This document shows positions 1 to 12,122 of a stretch of 64,000 nucleotides of DNA, in pieces. The notes under the pieces were generated by a model that saw only the letters and a program-made list of their open reading frames with translations, was not told the origin of the DNA and made no database searches. Position 1 is the stretch's first letter. Each line of letters starts with the position of its first letter. Source of the DNA: Amoeboaphelidium protococcarum (taxonomy: Eukaryota > Aphelidiomycota > Aphelidea); the NCBI GenBank assembly GCA_023515745.1, contig JALECJ010000255.1, forward strand, positions 754,001-818,000, in the 5' to 3' direction. A program made the position numbers and the translations under genes.

Positions 1-57
1 ATATATCCTTATCACGTTCCACTCAGAAGGTACTCAAACCTATATATTAACCGCCAC

Positions 58-3000
58 TCACTTCTTAATCCCCAGACTGCCCATTCTACCGGCAATCTCA
101 TCAGTGCCCGCTGTGTTCTTCTGCAAGACATTCTGAGGCAGATCTTGATTGCTCTTCACCTGTCCATTTCCTGCTCCGTTGACTTCATTCAAAGCACTCA
201 ACTTCTTAAAGTATGGTGCCATAAACTCAAAGAATGCAAACTGACCAGGCTCCAGACCAAATTTGTAAACAAAACGACTTGCCAGATAACTACCAAAGAT
301 AGCGCGAACATAGTTCTCAGGCACACGACGAATCAGCTACTCCAGGCCAACTTTCTCCAGCAACAACTTTGGGAACGCTTCACTCAAAATTAACTTTCTC
401 AACGGTAGATCATCCCACAAAGAAGTTCTCTGCAACTGCTCGTTCAAACGCACAATGGCAAAAGACAATTCATCCGACAGGATAGATCTTGGTGTTCCAC
501 TGCGCTCATGTTCGCGCCAAATAGCTTCAAACTCGAGCTCAGCATTCTTCTCAATGATGGACTGCACCGACTTGACGTATTCCTGATAAAAGGATGGAAT
601 GACCTTAGTAACAGTACCATCAGGTTTCTTCTCAGTGTGCACTTGCATCAGGTCAGCAAACTCCTCATCAGTCAAAGACAAGGCAGCCAACACTTCCAAA
701 CTACTACTAGTGACACCACCCTTATTGGCACTAGCGTCTTTGAAGATAACAACACCAGCCTTCTCTAGACGCAGACGAGCCTCCTGAGTAAAGAATAGAT
801 TAGCACCCTCAACAACGTACTTGAAGCGGCTTCTTCCGTCCTAGTTCAACAATAGAGTCACGTTGGACAGATCTACAGCCTCAGGGCGACCACCGCAAGG
901 CACAAAGAAATCACTCTCCACCAGCTTGTCTAAATGGAACTCATTTCTAAATTTCAAACCATTATCAATAACAAATCCACCCAGAGCATCAGGAATCTTG
1001 ACTCCATTTTCTTCAATCAGCACACGGAAACCGTTAGGACCCAACTTGCTCACATCAAAATGAGATATCATTTGTCTAGCATTCGCCAATCTCAAAATCT
1101 CGTCGCGATTCAACCCATCACGATCATAAATGACACCACTACCATCAACAATGCCCACAGTTTTATCCTTGGATATCTTGATCTCATTCGACCCCAAATC
1201 ACCGTCCGGGCCACCAGTCTAAAACTTGGTGATCTACTCTTCTTTCATACCCAACTTGCGCAAAATACCCAATACATACTGATGCACGGAGCGAGTGGTC
1301 ATACCGTACAAATCATGCGGAATTCCACCCAAAGACTGAGACTTTCCAGTAGTAAAAGCCTTCCAAAACTGAGCTCCGCGACTCTTTGCATGCAGAGACG
1401 CCCAGTCCATGAAATCAGCAGTTCCTTCATCTGGTCCCAGAAAAAGCATTTCAGGCTTCTCATACAAGTCAACAATGCGCTCCTTGATGCCAGGTGAATT
1501 GCCAACAATTAGCAAGTCGAGCATAGAATCAACATACTTTTCAAATGCTACTTTAGGCTTGTCTTACTGATCAATGTCCAGCAAAATCGTTCCCTTAGAT
1601 CCACCTTCAGGAATATCCTTGTTCTTTCTCTGCTGCGTACTGGCCAAGCTGTAATTCTCATCAAACAGGGATCTCAGGTTGATACTGTAAGCCTCTCTAT
1701 TACGACTTCTGATGATACGGATGCCGCCTCTGGCAACGTCTCTGAATCTGATATGGAAACCACGAAACTCTGATCCAATAACAATGAACATACCATACGG
1801 CTTCATCGGGTACTCAACCTCAGGCAGGAAGGCGGGATCCATACGGAAGGACAGAGCGACTTTGGTAGGCTAGTAGAAGTTGGTCTTCAGCACATGAGTA
1901 TTGAAAGCGAGGAACGATTCAAAGACCATCTACTCGTGCTAATTAGCCACCGTACGCTTAATCTTGTCAATGAGCTCAGGAGCAGTCAGTGGGCGATCAC
2001 TCTACAGACGCTGCAGTGACAAAGTTGGCTTGGCAGTATTACCAGTCTGGCCAATGTAGTGCGTGACGGCAAAATTCACATACAACGCCTTCAACAACTC
2101 GGGGTAATTCTTAATAATGTCCAGAATGTATTCACGCGTAAATGTGTCCTATCTCAGACGCTTCTTCATCTTTCCCAAAACCTCGGCATGAATAGGATTA
2201 CTCTTAATGTCAAGAGCATTGGCCAAAGACGTAAACTCTGATCCCAGTCTATTCAAAAAATGCTGCGCAAAGATCCAACCGACATAGCCATAAATTGTCT
2301 CCTACACAGACAGCTAGCCAGTCTGGAAGAAGTTCTGCAGCGGAGTATGAGGAAGACAATAGAGCAATGAAGCCTCTTTGATCACCTGATAAATAGACTG
2401 CTCAATTGGCACTCCCTTTGATGATGATGCTAGAGGGTTCAAATACAAACTAACGACGGTAACTCCATTGGAAAACTGTTCCACATACTTACGGGTGGAG
2501 TACAGATCATAGTAATGATAGAGATCACTCAGAGCACTGAAGAAGGACTTTGTGGTGCGCTGGCGATAACCAATTACCAAACGCTTCTCGCGACTTCCCT
2601 CAATCTCATACATCTCAATTACAAGACCAGTTCTCTCCAACACACGACGAATCACAGACTCGTAGACATTCAGAGTGTGTTAGCTGGCCTTACTCAGAAA
2701 AGTCTTGTCACCAATCATCTAAATGTTGGTCTCCTCCTCCTTGGTCGGTTCCGGCTTCACAAAGTCACAGCGAGCAATGAAATAGCAACGAAGCTGAGTC
2801 TAATTGGCAGAACTGACGGTGCCGAGAGAGCGATAAGTCTCCAAACGATAAGCCTTGGCTTTAGTAGATCCATCGAGGTACTTGGCATCAATCTTGCGTT
2901 CATGCGCAGGGCCATTTGTTTGACTCACACCAGGAGTTGATGTGTGGATGTAGATGGCAGCATCATCAGTCTCACGTTCCAAATTGATATCAAGCACATT

Positions 3001-3363
3001 ATCGTTCTTAATGTAGGCGAAGATCTTGGCTCCATACAACGCAATGATATGATTGGCAATGTTCTCAACAGATTCCAACTTGAAATACATGTCATCAATA
3101 CCAAGATTGCCATAAAACCATGCAGTTTCATTATGCACCAGCTCTCTCGGAATAAATCCCTTATCCTCGATGGCCTTGCACACCTTCAACATCTAATCGT
3201 TCTTCCCTTCATACACAGTCTCAGCATACCCGGTAATTTCCTAACTACTTATGCGGTGATAGGTAGAGTTGACAGATTCCACAGAGGAAGAACGATTCTT
3301 GGTCTCCAGAGACGGGGCAGCAGCAGGCTTCAGAGGCTGCACACTTTAAGGTAAATTTGACAT
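58..3363 (-). CDS. GDH2: NAD-specific glutamate dehydrogenase, large fungal type
   Basis: Oxidative deamination of glutamate to 2-oxoglutarate with NAD, feeding the TCA cycle. One uninterrupted frame of 1101 codons runs from ATG 3363 to TGA when TAA/TAG are read as Gln; many in-frame UAR codons occur. Family signatures seen include RDVARGGIR and ASTQQRKNKDIPEGGSKG near residues 540-590 and GPDGDLGSNEI near residue 720, the last lying in the NAD-binding part. The length matches the ~1050-1100 residue fungal enzymes rather than the 450-residue hexamers. The N-terminus is Ser/Pro-rich and shows no obvious transit peptide. No introns. The start is the first ATG upstream of the conserved region. 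Identity is secure; any allosteric or phospho-regulation cannot be judged from sequence. Confidence 0.95.
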
Positions 3364-3811
3364 TTCTTACAAGGACAGATATGAAATACTTTAACACACA
3401 CGTAACAGTAAGCTTCGCAATTAGTAAAGCAATAGGCTATTCTAAACCACTTGTATACAGTAGTTACAAGGTGGAGCAGGAGATTTATTCTGTAGTGTGT
3501 GAAAGAGAGAAAAGATGACGAGAACTTTCGGCGTTTGAAACGATCGCGCCGTTCGTTCGTTCGCCTGGCTAGGGTCACCCTCCCATGCAGAAAGTTCTCT
3601 TGGCGTCTAGGGTCAGTCAAGACTCAATCGTATTGCGCCTCAACAGTCACATCAGCTGGAGAAGTGCTAATCATCTGCATCTTTGAAATTTTTGTAATCA
3701 ATCTAAAATGCAGATTTTCATCAAAGAAGCGTCAATAAGTTAATCAGAAAGAACAATAAAGACAGATTCACTAAATGAATCTAAATAGTATTTTTATCTA
3801 TCAAAATCGAA
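3364..3811. other. Intergenic, no supported gene
   Basis: Upstream region of GDH2 and downstream of the next minus-strand gene. A 56-codon plus-strand frame begins near 3709 if UAR is sense, but with only one stop codon such frames are expected by chance. No tRNA or repeat recognised. Confidence 0.5.
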
Positions 3812-4861
3812 TCAAACAGGCAGCTTTAGTCTACGAAGACTGAAACGTGGCAATTTAGAGAGGCCATGAGTGTACTATGCATCCTTATACGGAAAAGGGA
3901 ATTTGACGTACAATTACTGGACCGTAGTGACATTGACCTCGTTCTTATTGTGCAGAAATCGATTGGTGACGAGATTCTACTCGTTAGGATCGGCTGACCG
4001 GTGAGCTTTGATTCTTGCAGACCACTCAGCCAGCTGCTGTCGCATTTAACTTAGCATATCTTGAGGTTCATAAGACGCGTAATCATACTCTACCGGTGGT
4101 ACAGTCGATGACAGAGGCATTTATTGTTCCAAATCTTGCACCAATTGTATCTATTTCAGAGTCAGTTGATTTGATAAATCTTACTGCTTGGCATCATTAG
4201 TATGTTGTATAGACAACTGGAGCAGATCAGCCACGAGAGACGGTACATTGTCGATCAGCGTATCTAGCAATTAATGATCTCCAGAGACGAGAGCACACAT
4301 ATACAAAGCTCTAATATCGATGGCGTTCATTTCAGCATATTCAGCCATAATATTGAAGGCAGCGTGATTGCGAGTCAACACCGCATGGCATACCAGTTTC
4401 CCGTACTGCTCAGAAGTGAGCTTAAACGTCGCGAGAACATCCGTTAGAACACGCGAGCAGATCTACTTTCTGTTTTCCATCGCCAGCCGTACAACTTGGT
4501 CCAGAGTTGAGAGTTGGAAGGCAAATTTGGCGCGTCCAAATGTCTCTTCCCACTACAATACATCACAGTCTTTGGCAGCATACATCATTTTCAGTTCCAG
4601 GTATTTTAGCAGGACTGGAGATATGAAAGTCTCTTTGAGGTTGGTGATGGGATCTATCTTATCACCCGGTACATAATTCTGTCCATATTCCGGAGATACC
4701 AGATTAACCAGATAGAAAGCCTCATCTTATTATTTCGTATCGAAAAATGGCATATAAGTGTCCAAGAGATAATCGGCTAAATCATATCCAATGCCGTAAC
4801 AATAGAGAGCATTAAGCGCGTATATAATAATTGACAATTTAGTTAATAATATCGTTGCCAT
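3812..4861 (-). CDS. Secreted or lumenal protein of unknown function
   Basis: Single exon of 349 codons, ATG 4861 to TGA 3812. The N-terminus (MATILLTKLSIIIYALNALYC) is hydrophobic with a basic residue near the start, a plausible signal peptide. The rest is soluble, charged and Gln-containing, with several in-frame TAG/TAA codons and a C-terminal part rich in Gln and basic residues. There is no second membrane segment and I recognise no domain. Because random frames are long in this code, support comes from the signal peptide, the ATG-TGA boundary and sustained protein-like composition. Function unknown. Confidence 0.65.
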
Positions 4862-5089
4862 TTTAAATTAATCGGCTGGAATATTAATTGCGTGGTGGCA
4901 GTTATATGGATCAAGTAGAAAACAAATCTCGCAATCAGGGGCTGGCAATTGTATCAAACGCTGGGGTCAATATCTATATAGTAGATTTAGATAAGAGTAT
5001 AGTTATAGATTAAGAGATAGTTTGCAAAAAGTATTAATAAACTTTAAATCATGTCATAGTAAGGGACTAATGATTTTTTTGGAGCCCTG

Positions 5090-6898
5090 TCAAACTGCAA
5101 AGTAACGCACAGCTAAAAAGACTACAGCGGCAACAGTAGCAGATAAAGACGCAAATATCCAGAACTTCAACTTAAAGGATGCATTCTTAAAATCAACTTT
5201 AGCCTCATAGAAGTCTAAACGCAATTTATCACGACGCAGAGAAGTGATAAGTACAGCTTCGTCGCGCGTATCAAATCTACACACGCCAGAGACCGTACCG
5301 TCACAGATAGCACGAGCATCATCGTATTTATACACAAGACTTGACTATATGGCGCTTATAGTCGCAGAGTAATTGCGGACAGCACGATCGTACAGTACGG
5401 CAATTAAACGATATTCCGCATACTCTTAAACTTAGAAAGAGACGTTTGCCTTAGGACCAGACACGATCTTAAACTGATTTGAAGCTACATCAGAATAGTA
5501 ACTTGGGTTTATCAAGGCTATAATTAGTTTTTATGGGGTTCCAGTCTACACCACTTGCAAGTCAACGCGCGAGCCAGCTGATAAGATCATTGGCTAATTT
5601 TCGATATCATTTCCATAAGCACCAGGAGGAACATCTAAGATCAAATTACTTTGACGTTGCAAAAATTCACCTTTCGGCTAGTGGTCAAAACTGCCCACCA
5701 ACACATTTCCAGTTATAACTCCACTACTACCACTCCATTCGACTAGAGGATCTATTACAAGCTACTCTCCCCCACGGAGCGTCGTTCTAGTAACAAAAAT
5801 TACTCCACTAGCTAGAAAAAATATCACAAACATCACCCAAAATCCCAACAAAATTAATGGGACTTTAGACTAAGCTTTCTAGCTAAGGCCATGACTGACA
5901 AAAGGCAGTCTACAATTTTAGCCCTTAAAGTCACTAGATTCTTTAGATGAATCAGAGTAACCAATGTACTGATACTTTAAACAACGCTAGGAGTTCGTAA
6001 ACTTGGCTTCAACATCAATCACTAAGTACAGAGCTAGAACGAATGAACCGAGGAAGCCCAAGATCAGCAGCCAGTCATCTGTCAACTAACGCGGATAAGT
6101 GTATCTAGCATTAAAAATAACTTCGGAATCCATTACAGAACTACGAGATTAGGCCAACAGCCAGCGATTTTTAAAGGAAACAAGTTTACCATTTGGTAGT
6201 CCAAGGTCATATCTTTCGATGACAGAACTTTATTCAACTTAATAGGCAATATTGGGCAAGTTGAAGGTGACAAACACTTTGACAGCATCAGAAGTAGGAT
6301 CAACTAGAAATACTTCCGCACGACAATCCGGCGAATTAAAAGAGTTCCCAACAACGAAATTAGAGTCAGCCTATGCGGTGAATCTTTCATCAAATAATGG
6401 CCCCCCGAAAATGTCTCTGCACCGTATATCAATGATCACCGATTGAGGAGCAGTATTTGTAAGGATATCACCGCCAAAACGGACATCAAAATCAAATTCA
6501 CCGCCATGAGAGAAAAACTTTCGACTTCTTACAATGTTCGGTACATCAGTTTTGGGACGCGTCAGCCAGACTTCTACCTGGCGCGTATCAGCCACCGAGC
6601 TTGGTTTTAAATCAGGCTTCTGGTTCAGCAAATACATATCAACAAATTAACTGGAGCACAGCCAAGCAATGTCCAATTCATTACTAGCCAAATCAATGAG
6701 CAAAGGACTCTACGACTTCAAAGAGACGCTAGTTCTAACAGGAATTGCAATTATGATCGGCAATGTCCAGAACGCCAAAATGAAGAACACAAATATTACA
6801 ACCCATAAAAAAATTAATAGAAGAGCTCTACCAAAAACGTTCATTGCAATAAATGAGCAAACAGCACTGATTAAGATAGAATATTATTGAAAAGACAT
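5090..6898 (-). CDS. Multi-pass membrane protein, unknown family
   Basis: A 602-codon frame from ATG 6898 to TGA 5090 without introns. Hydrophobic blocks lie at about residues 7-52 (two adjacent segments), 272-295, 340-365 and 573-600, giving four or five membrane spans. Between the first and second blocks is a ~220-residue hydrophilic domain, and a similar-sized one lies between the fourth and last block, so the protein appears as two large soluble domains carried on paired helices with a C-terminal anchor ending VRYFAV. The TM-domain-TM-domain pattern suggests a duplicated or ER/plasma-membrane protein, but I cannot assign a family. UAR Gln codons are frequent, so it is a resident gene. Confidence 0.7.
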
Positions 6899-7206
6899 TG
6901 TTGAAATATGGGGGAAATATCAATCATGAACTGCGCCACTCGATAATTGTGCGTTACGTACATACACGAGGTTGTTTACAAATTAACTTATCACCCATTT
7001 CTGGTAAAGATTGAAGAGCAGAATGACTAAATTAAATGTAGCGATGTATTTGTGGCCCAACGCTAAGGAGCTCATTAAAAATCATTACTGCTTCCTTGAG
7101 AAAAAGGCCGCTGTATGTCTTCAAATGTCGATACAAATTAATATGAACATCTCTTCTGCCGTTAAATAAATTACTCAACTTATTATGCAGGAGAAAGTTG
7201 TGTTAA
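6899..7206. other. Intergenic, no supported gene
   Basis: AT-rich spacer between two minus-strand genes. Nothing recognisable seen. Confidence 0.5.
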
Positions 7207-8149
7207 TCAATGACTCTTTGCCATATCTGAAATAGACTCGTGATATGATTCTATGAAATCTTCCTACATTGTATTTGTGGAAATAATGTTTTTGTCTTTG
7301 CTTGTACAACAAACGAATACTTACTTGCATGATAGTTTCAATGGCTCGAGAACTTCTTTTGGCGCGTACCAATCCAATGGCATCGCTTACAGATTTACTC
7401 ATCCCAAGTTGCAGCAGCAAGCAACACGCCACTAATCCTGCTCGCCCAATTCCTACAATTCTGATAGCTAACTTAACTGTTGTAGAAAAGTGCGATTTAA
7501 ACTTACCGCCGCGACAATGACACAGTACGTTTTGGCCGCGTTTTAGTCTATCCACGAGGTTGTCAGTAACTTCGGCTTTAAAATCTTTAAGATCATCAGG
7601 AGCGAATCCTTCAACAATAGGATACCGCAAAATTTCTATATTGTGTCTTTGTGCCAATCTTAAATACTCGTCTATAGGAGCATTAAGTTTCAGGAGTTCA
7701 TCGTCACTCAGCAAGTTCACGATACAGCTATATCCGAGCGAAGCAATTCTTGCAAAGTCTGCATCAAGATCCCTACTTATTGGGCTTTTCATCTTACCCG
7801 TTGCTCCGTTCAGTCTCACCTTCTTGCCCGGAAGGCTACATAGAGCAAATTTGCCATATCGACTCTAATTGCGTTAAATTTCCTGAGTACTGTCAGTGTT
7901 ATCAGCCAAATCGCCATCACTTTGAGCGATTCTCTTGCGAGAACTTGAACCGGTCGCCACTTTGTCAGTCTAGCCCCCGTTAAGATTTTACCATAAGCTC
8001 GCATCGATAATTTCACTGATAATGAGGGGATGTGTCAGAGATGTTTTTATAACGGGATGAGGCAAAAGATAATTGTTAACAGCACTCGATTAAACTCCGG
8101 TTCTTGTTTGTGTTTGCCATGAGTTTTCCAACTTGATCAGTGTAGGCAT
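7207..8149 (-). CDS. KAP/CDKN3-like dual-specificity protein phosphatase
   Basis: Cysteine-dependent phosphatase related to cyclin-dependent kinase inhibitor 3, and closer in style to bacterial/fungal homologues that start TSxTHPL and carry LPGKK. Three exons: 8149-7507, 7452-7325 and 7263-7207, joined by GT-AG introns of 54 and 61 nt (7453-7506 and 7264-7324), give 275 residues and end at TGA. Seen: TSLTHPLIISEI near the N-terminus, SLPGKK, RDLDADFARI, then the catalytic loop HCRGGIGRAG (Cys and Arg of C-x5-R) and AIETIMQ at the helix after the loop. The first intron splits the catalytic loop between the two glycines after Arg. Known relatives dephosphorylate the CDK T-loop; that role here is inference. 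A CDK lies 19 kb away. Confidence 0.85.
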
Positions 8150-8970
8150 CTCGTTCAACTACGACTGTTGGGCCTTGATGATCACAGAATTGCTTTATGA
8201 AAACTTATGTCTCGGGGACTTTCTGCCTTATTGTTGCATTCCAACAGTGATCGATTATAGTATATTCTAAATATCAAGCTAAGGGATGATTTTGAGATAT
8301 CATGGATCAGCAGGGGATCAGATAGCGTATGTTGCTCGTTGACAACGGTGGCTTATCACTGGTTCCGACACCAACAATGGCAGATGCTTCGTCATACGCA
8401 CTGTCAAGGTTTTGAGGTACATAAAATACAGATAGACTCAGTAAACACGCTAATGGAAGGTTAAGTAAGAATTGTACTAAGGATGGAACATTCTATGCGA
8501 AAAGTGTTCAATATTAACCGTGAAAAGTGAAAATATAGGTGATCTTATGAACCGAATTGCACATTGATAGAATTGCAATTAGCAGATACCACACCATTTT
8601 CTTTTCGATTTATCTATTCTACATACAACGACAGAGGCGGTGTAATAGTTAAATGGATAGATCGGTGTGTATTTTGCACAGGCGAATCCGTCATCAAAGG
8701 AGACGCGTGTGCAATGTAGTAATGCTATGATGTAGGACGCGAGCTATGGGGCGATACAGGCACTTACTAGCCAGATACTCCAGCTACGCATCCGAGTAAT
8801 TTATCTCTGACATCGTGTAGACGCAAAGCCTATAATTCGAGGCCTCCCGTTCAATAAGTGTCATGAAGTACAAAAATCTTATAGAGAAAAGAGAAGAAGA
8901 GAGAATGACGCAAGATGCGCTTTTAAACTCAATGATCTCTATTAGTCTAAGTGTATCAATATAAACGCCA
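8150..8970. other. Intergenic, no supported gene
   Basis: About 820 bp between the phosphatase and the lectin. Minus-strand frames here give a hydrophobic then acidic peptide, but no start/splice model with the window's TGTAG acceptor holds them together. An ACGCGT box lies near 8704. No tRNA recognised. Confidence 0.4.
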
Positions 8971-10052
8971 TCAAAATGATTTCATATTCTTCTTCTAACT
9001 GCTTGCATAGTAGTAATACAGCGCAATTATCACAGCAACGACAGCCATCAGCTTGATCATAAACCAGATGAAGCTGAATGCTCGAGATTTTACTCCACCG
9101 CCCAGGTCAGGACCACTTGATTGGCCACTTTACCCAACGTCCTCATGCTTAGAAGAGTCCACTGCCTCTTTCCCGCCGTAAACAGTAATCTCTGGGGCCA
9201 GTTGAGTAAACGTATTCACGCGTAATATGTCATGATTATCCACAAGATCTCCGGTGGCCGCACTGAACCCAATGTATCCTGCATTAGGCAAGTTCACATT
9301 GGACACCACGAAGCACTATTACCAACCGGCTTCACCTCGATCTGTAAACTCTAATTTGAGGACTTTATTCTTGAAGTACGTTGCTCTGGCAACAATTGAG
9401 TTTCCAACACTTCGCAGATTAGCTTCACAGCCTTGCCCAGCCATAGAGGCTTTGTTATCATTCCAATGATCATACTGCTTAGTACCATCATTCACCATGG
9501 CACTGATGTAAGGAAATGAGTGATCGTGTTAACCATTCGGGTAAGTATCGAAGAATATACCCAAGCCTTTAAAGTTATCCTTGCCACCAAATACAGAGCC
9601 TTCTTCAAATTTCTCTGCAGTGTACCAGAAGGCAAATCCGTCGCCATGCTGTTGTGACTGACCGCCGTGAATCTTGAACTCAAACTCGACCGACCACGCT
9701 TCCGAGGCGATGGGACTACACACTATCAACATCGATTAGAATTAGATATCAAAGATTGAAATAACAACATCAACCACGATGCTTACAATTTAGAATACAA
9801 CCATCCGCGTTAGCTTTTAGCCAAACTTGTCAATCTGACATAATCAAAGACTTTGACCAACACGTTACCACCGAAATCCCAGTACTCATTTTCGAACTCA
9901 TCATGCATGAATGGTGGATAGAGAGAGTGGCTGTAAATTGACGGGCCAAGATTTTGATCAAAGCCACCGTCGTCATTGTTGGAGAGCACCACTTTGAAAT
10001 TACACAGCCACAAGCAAAGTGACAATGTGGTTAACTTTTCGATTAGAAACAT
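8971..10052 (-). CDS. Legume-type lectin cargo receptor (ERGIC-53/Emp46/47 type)
   Basis: Membrane lectin of the early secretory pathway that binds high-mannose glycoproteins for ER-Golgi transport. Exon 1 is 10052-9787 and exon 2 is 9715-8971; the 71-nt intron (9716-9786, GTAAGC..GTGTAG) restores a 336-residue protein. Seen: signal peptide beginning MFLIEKLTTLSLCLWLC, the L-type lectin core with EAWSVEFEFKIHG, GDGFAFWYT, GLGIFFDTYPN and a later GYIGFSAATG strand, then a Gly-rich linker and one C-terminal membrane segment. The short cytosolic tail ends QKKNMKSF, with a Lys pair and terminal Phe reminiscent of coat-binding signals, although the lysines are not at the usual -3/-4 positions. A GTG nine bases upstream is not needed because ATG 10052 starts the signal peptide. 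Confidence 0.9.
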
Positions 10053-10417
10053 CTTGGTCACAATATCTACCTAATATATGGGAGCTAAGAGTAATATAAA
10101 TAATAGTTCAAGATAGAGAAAAAATAGACGTCGTTAAATTCGTCGCTATATGAACGGTAGTCTGGAGGCAAAGATTTAAACTGAATCTAGAGACGATGAT
10201 ATAAATAGCATCGATCACAACAAGTATGATAGTTTAAAAACTCAACCTTCAACAAAGTTTCCATTTATTAAACACACATTGAATCATCTCAATCAATCAA
10301 AAACAATAATTACATCAAAAATCATAGTCTGCGCACACACGTAAATCCGAATTATAAGACAGCCATATCTCCAAACCGATAAAAGCTCATTACACAAATA
10401 GTGTCTGAATCAATAAA
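10053..10417. other. Intergenic, no supported gene
   Basis: AT-rich spacer between the lectin promoter and the 3' end of the forkhead gene. Nothing recognisable. Confidence 0.5.
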
Positions 10418-11690
10418 TCAATCCATCTTCTCTTCATGGCCAAACTTGTCAGGAAACACGTCCGCCAGTTTGTCAAACTCTTCAGTTGCAACAGCATTGG
10501 TAACTGAGGTCTAGTAATAAGACGGGAACTGATGTTGAACCGCTTCCGAAGGCAATGATGCTGAATTGATTCCATTACCAAAAGTTGCTTAATTTGTAAT
10601 ATCTGACTGCTCCAAAATAGTAGGTAACTCAGGATGAGGTGATATAGAATTCACTGCAGGAAGAGTGATACAATACGCACAAGAACAAGTCTAGCTACTA
10701 TCACCATGACCCATATGCCACTAGGAAGTCTGATTCCCAGAGCTATACTAAATCTGAGACTACTGTGATATCATTGAGAAAGTGCTAGGATAATACTAAG
10801 AGTAGCTTCCTATTTGTGGATTACCTGATCCAAAATAGGGGAAGTTCTCTAAGAATCCTTCAATAGGGGCGGGAATCGAATCATACATAGCAGTATCTTA
10901 TTAAGTGGCTTGTTGATAGTACACGTCCGCAACTTCTTCAAAATTACGCTGCATCAATGCAGGAGTAGATTGCGCAAAAGTAGGCTTCTCTTGACTGAAA
11001 TACAAACCAGTTTGAGGGGTATCTTCCTACTACTAATCCGCAGAATCTTTATCTGATGTACTCGCTTTGTTTTACTAGCGTTTACTATTATTATGCGCGA
11101 TAGTGTGTCTCCTAGACTTGTGTGAGCTCAGAGCGGTCAAATCAGGAGCACTCTACCTTTTACTCTGCTTGCTTCTAGCATGGTTGCGATAATCACTACT
11201 ACGAATCTTTCCCGTAAAAACACCATCCTTAAATTCACATTGATGATCAGGATCGATTCTCCAGTAACTTCCCTTACCAGGCCCATCATCGTCAGATTTA
11301 GGAACTCTTGAGAATGCCTTGTTAATGGTCAAATTATGACGAATAGAGTTCTACACATCGAGTGATAAGAGGCTATAATTCATTATACCGTATTATATAA
11401 GTTCATACCTGCCAACCACCAGTCTATAATCTGTAGTACTCAGGATACTTATTAGATATCCAATCATAAATGGTAGACAGTCGAGCCTTCTCACCCGGCT
11501 GTGACATTATAGCCTGGCCGATCAGAGATGCCAGCGACAGTTTCGGCCTCTTTATCACAGCTTCACCTCCGTTAATATCAGCCAGCTATTCCTAATCTAA
11601 TCCCGGCTGTACAGTGTCATTAAGGGGCGAAAAATAGAATAGATCTTGCTGCGAATTTAGAATGTTTGATACTTCGTTATTTGTTTACAT
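10418..11690 (-). CDS. Forkhead transcription factor
   Basis: Winged-helix DNA-binding protein acting in the nucleus. Exons 11690-11409 and 11350-10418, with a 58-nt intron (11351-11408, GTATGA..GTGTAG), give 404 residues. The forkhead domain is near residues 50-140: [30 protein letters not shown], then immediately after the intron the recognition-helix motif [13 protein letters not shown], followed by [13 protein letters not shown]. The intron sits exactly before NSIRHNL. The C-terminal 250 residues are Gln/Ser/Pro-rich and carry many UAR codons, typical of an activation region. A CAA-repeat lies directly upstream of the ATG. Fungal forkheads of this kind often drive cell-cycle or developmental genes; no target can be named. 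Confidence 0.92.
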
Positions 11691-12122
11691 TGTTGTTGTT
11701 GTTGTTGTACCACCTTCTATCGTTGTTGTAGTGTCAGAATGTTGATTGATACTCTACACTATCGCTCCATATTAGCATAAGTTCCATTATCAATACATTG
11801 ATTCAAGATCAAATAGTCTTACATAGTCTACAAAATAAGCAGCTATCCACAGGGCGTTGATACAGAATGTCCAAGTCACCAACTGTTAGTTCTAATGCTG
11901 AAGTGAAACAGGCTTGAACGGAACGCAGTGAGAAACAAACAATGGGATCTCTCGCGTGTTTCACAGGTGATCTTCTCGTTTCAAAAAATACAGTTGAAAC
12001 AGCAAGAGGAACATCATTTGACTCAAGTACCGAATATATAAAATGTCGTCTTAAACCAGAAGTTCTTCAACACACAGAAGAAGTGATTTTAACTTACAAA
12101 AAATAAAATATATTCTAATTCA
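11691..12122. other. Upstream region of the forkhead gene
   Basis: Contains a short TGT/TGG trinucleotide-rich stretch (11691-11730, read as CAA repeats on the gene strand) that forms the presumptive 5' leader. No gene supported. Confidence 0.5.

Noticed and set aside
3499-3738. 79-codon plus-strand frame upstream of GDH2
   Set aside because: Arg/Lys/Phe-rich with no motif; chance frame in a one-stop code.
8013-8320. A second minus-strand gene overlapping the phosphatase start
   Set aside because: Its frame overlaps the conserved TSLTHPL region of the phosphatase and has no valid splice or start model.
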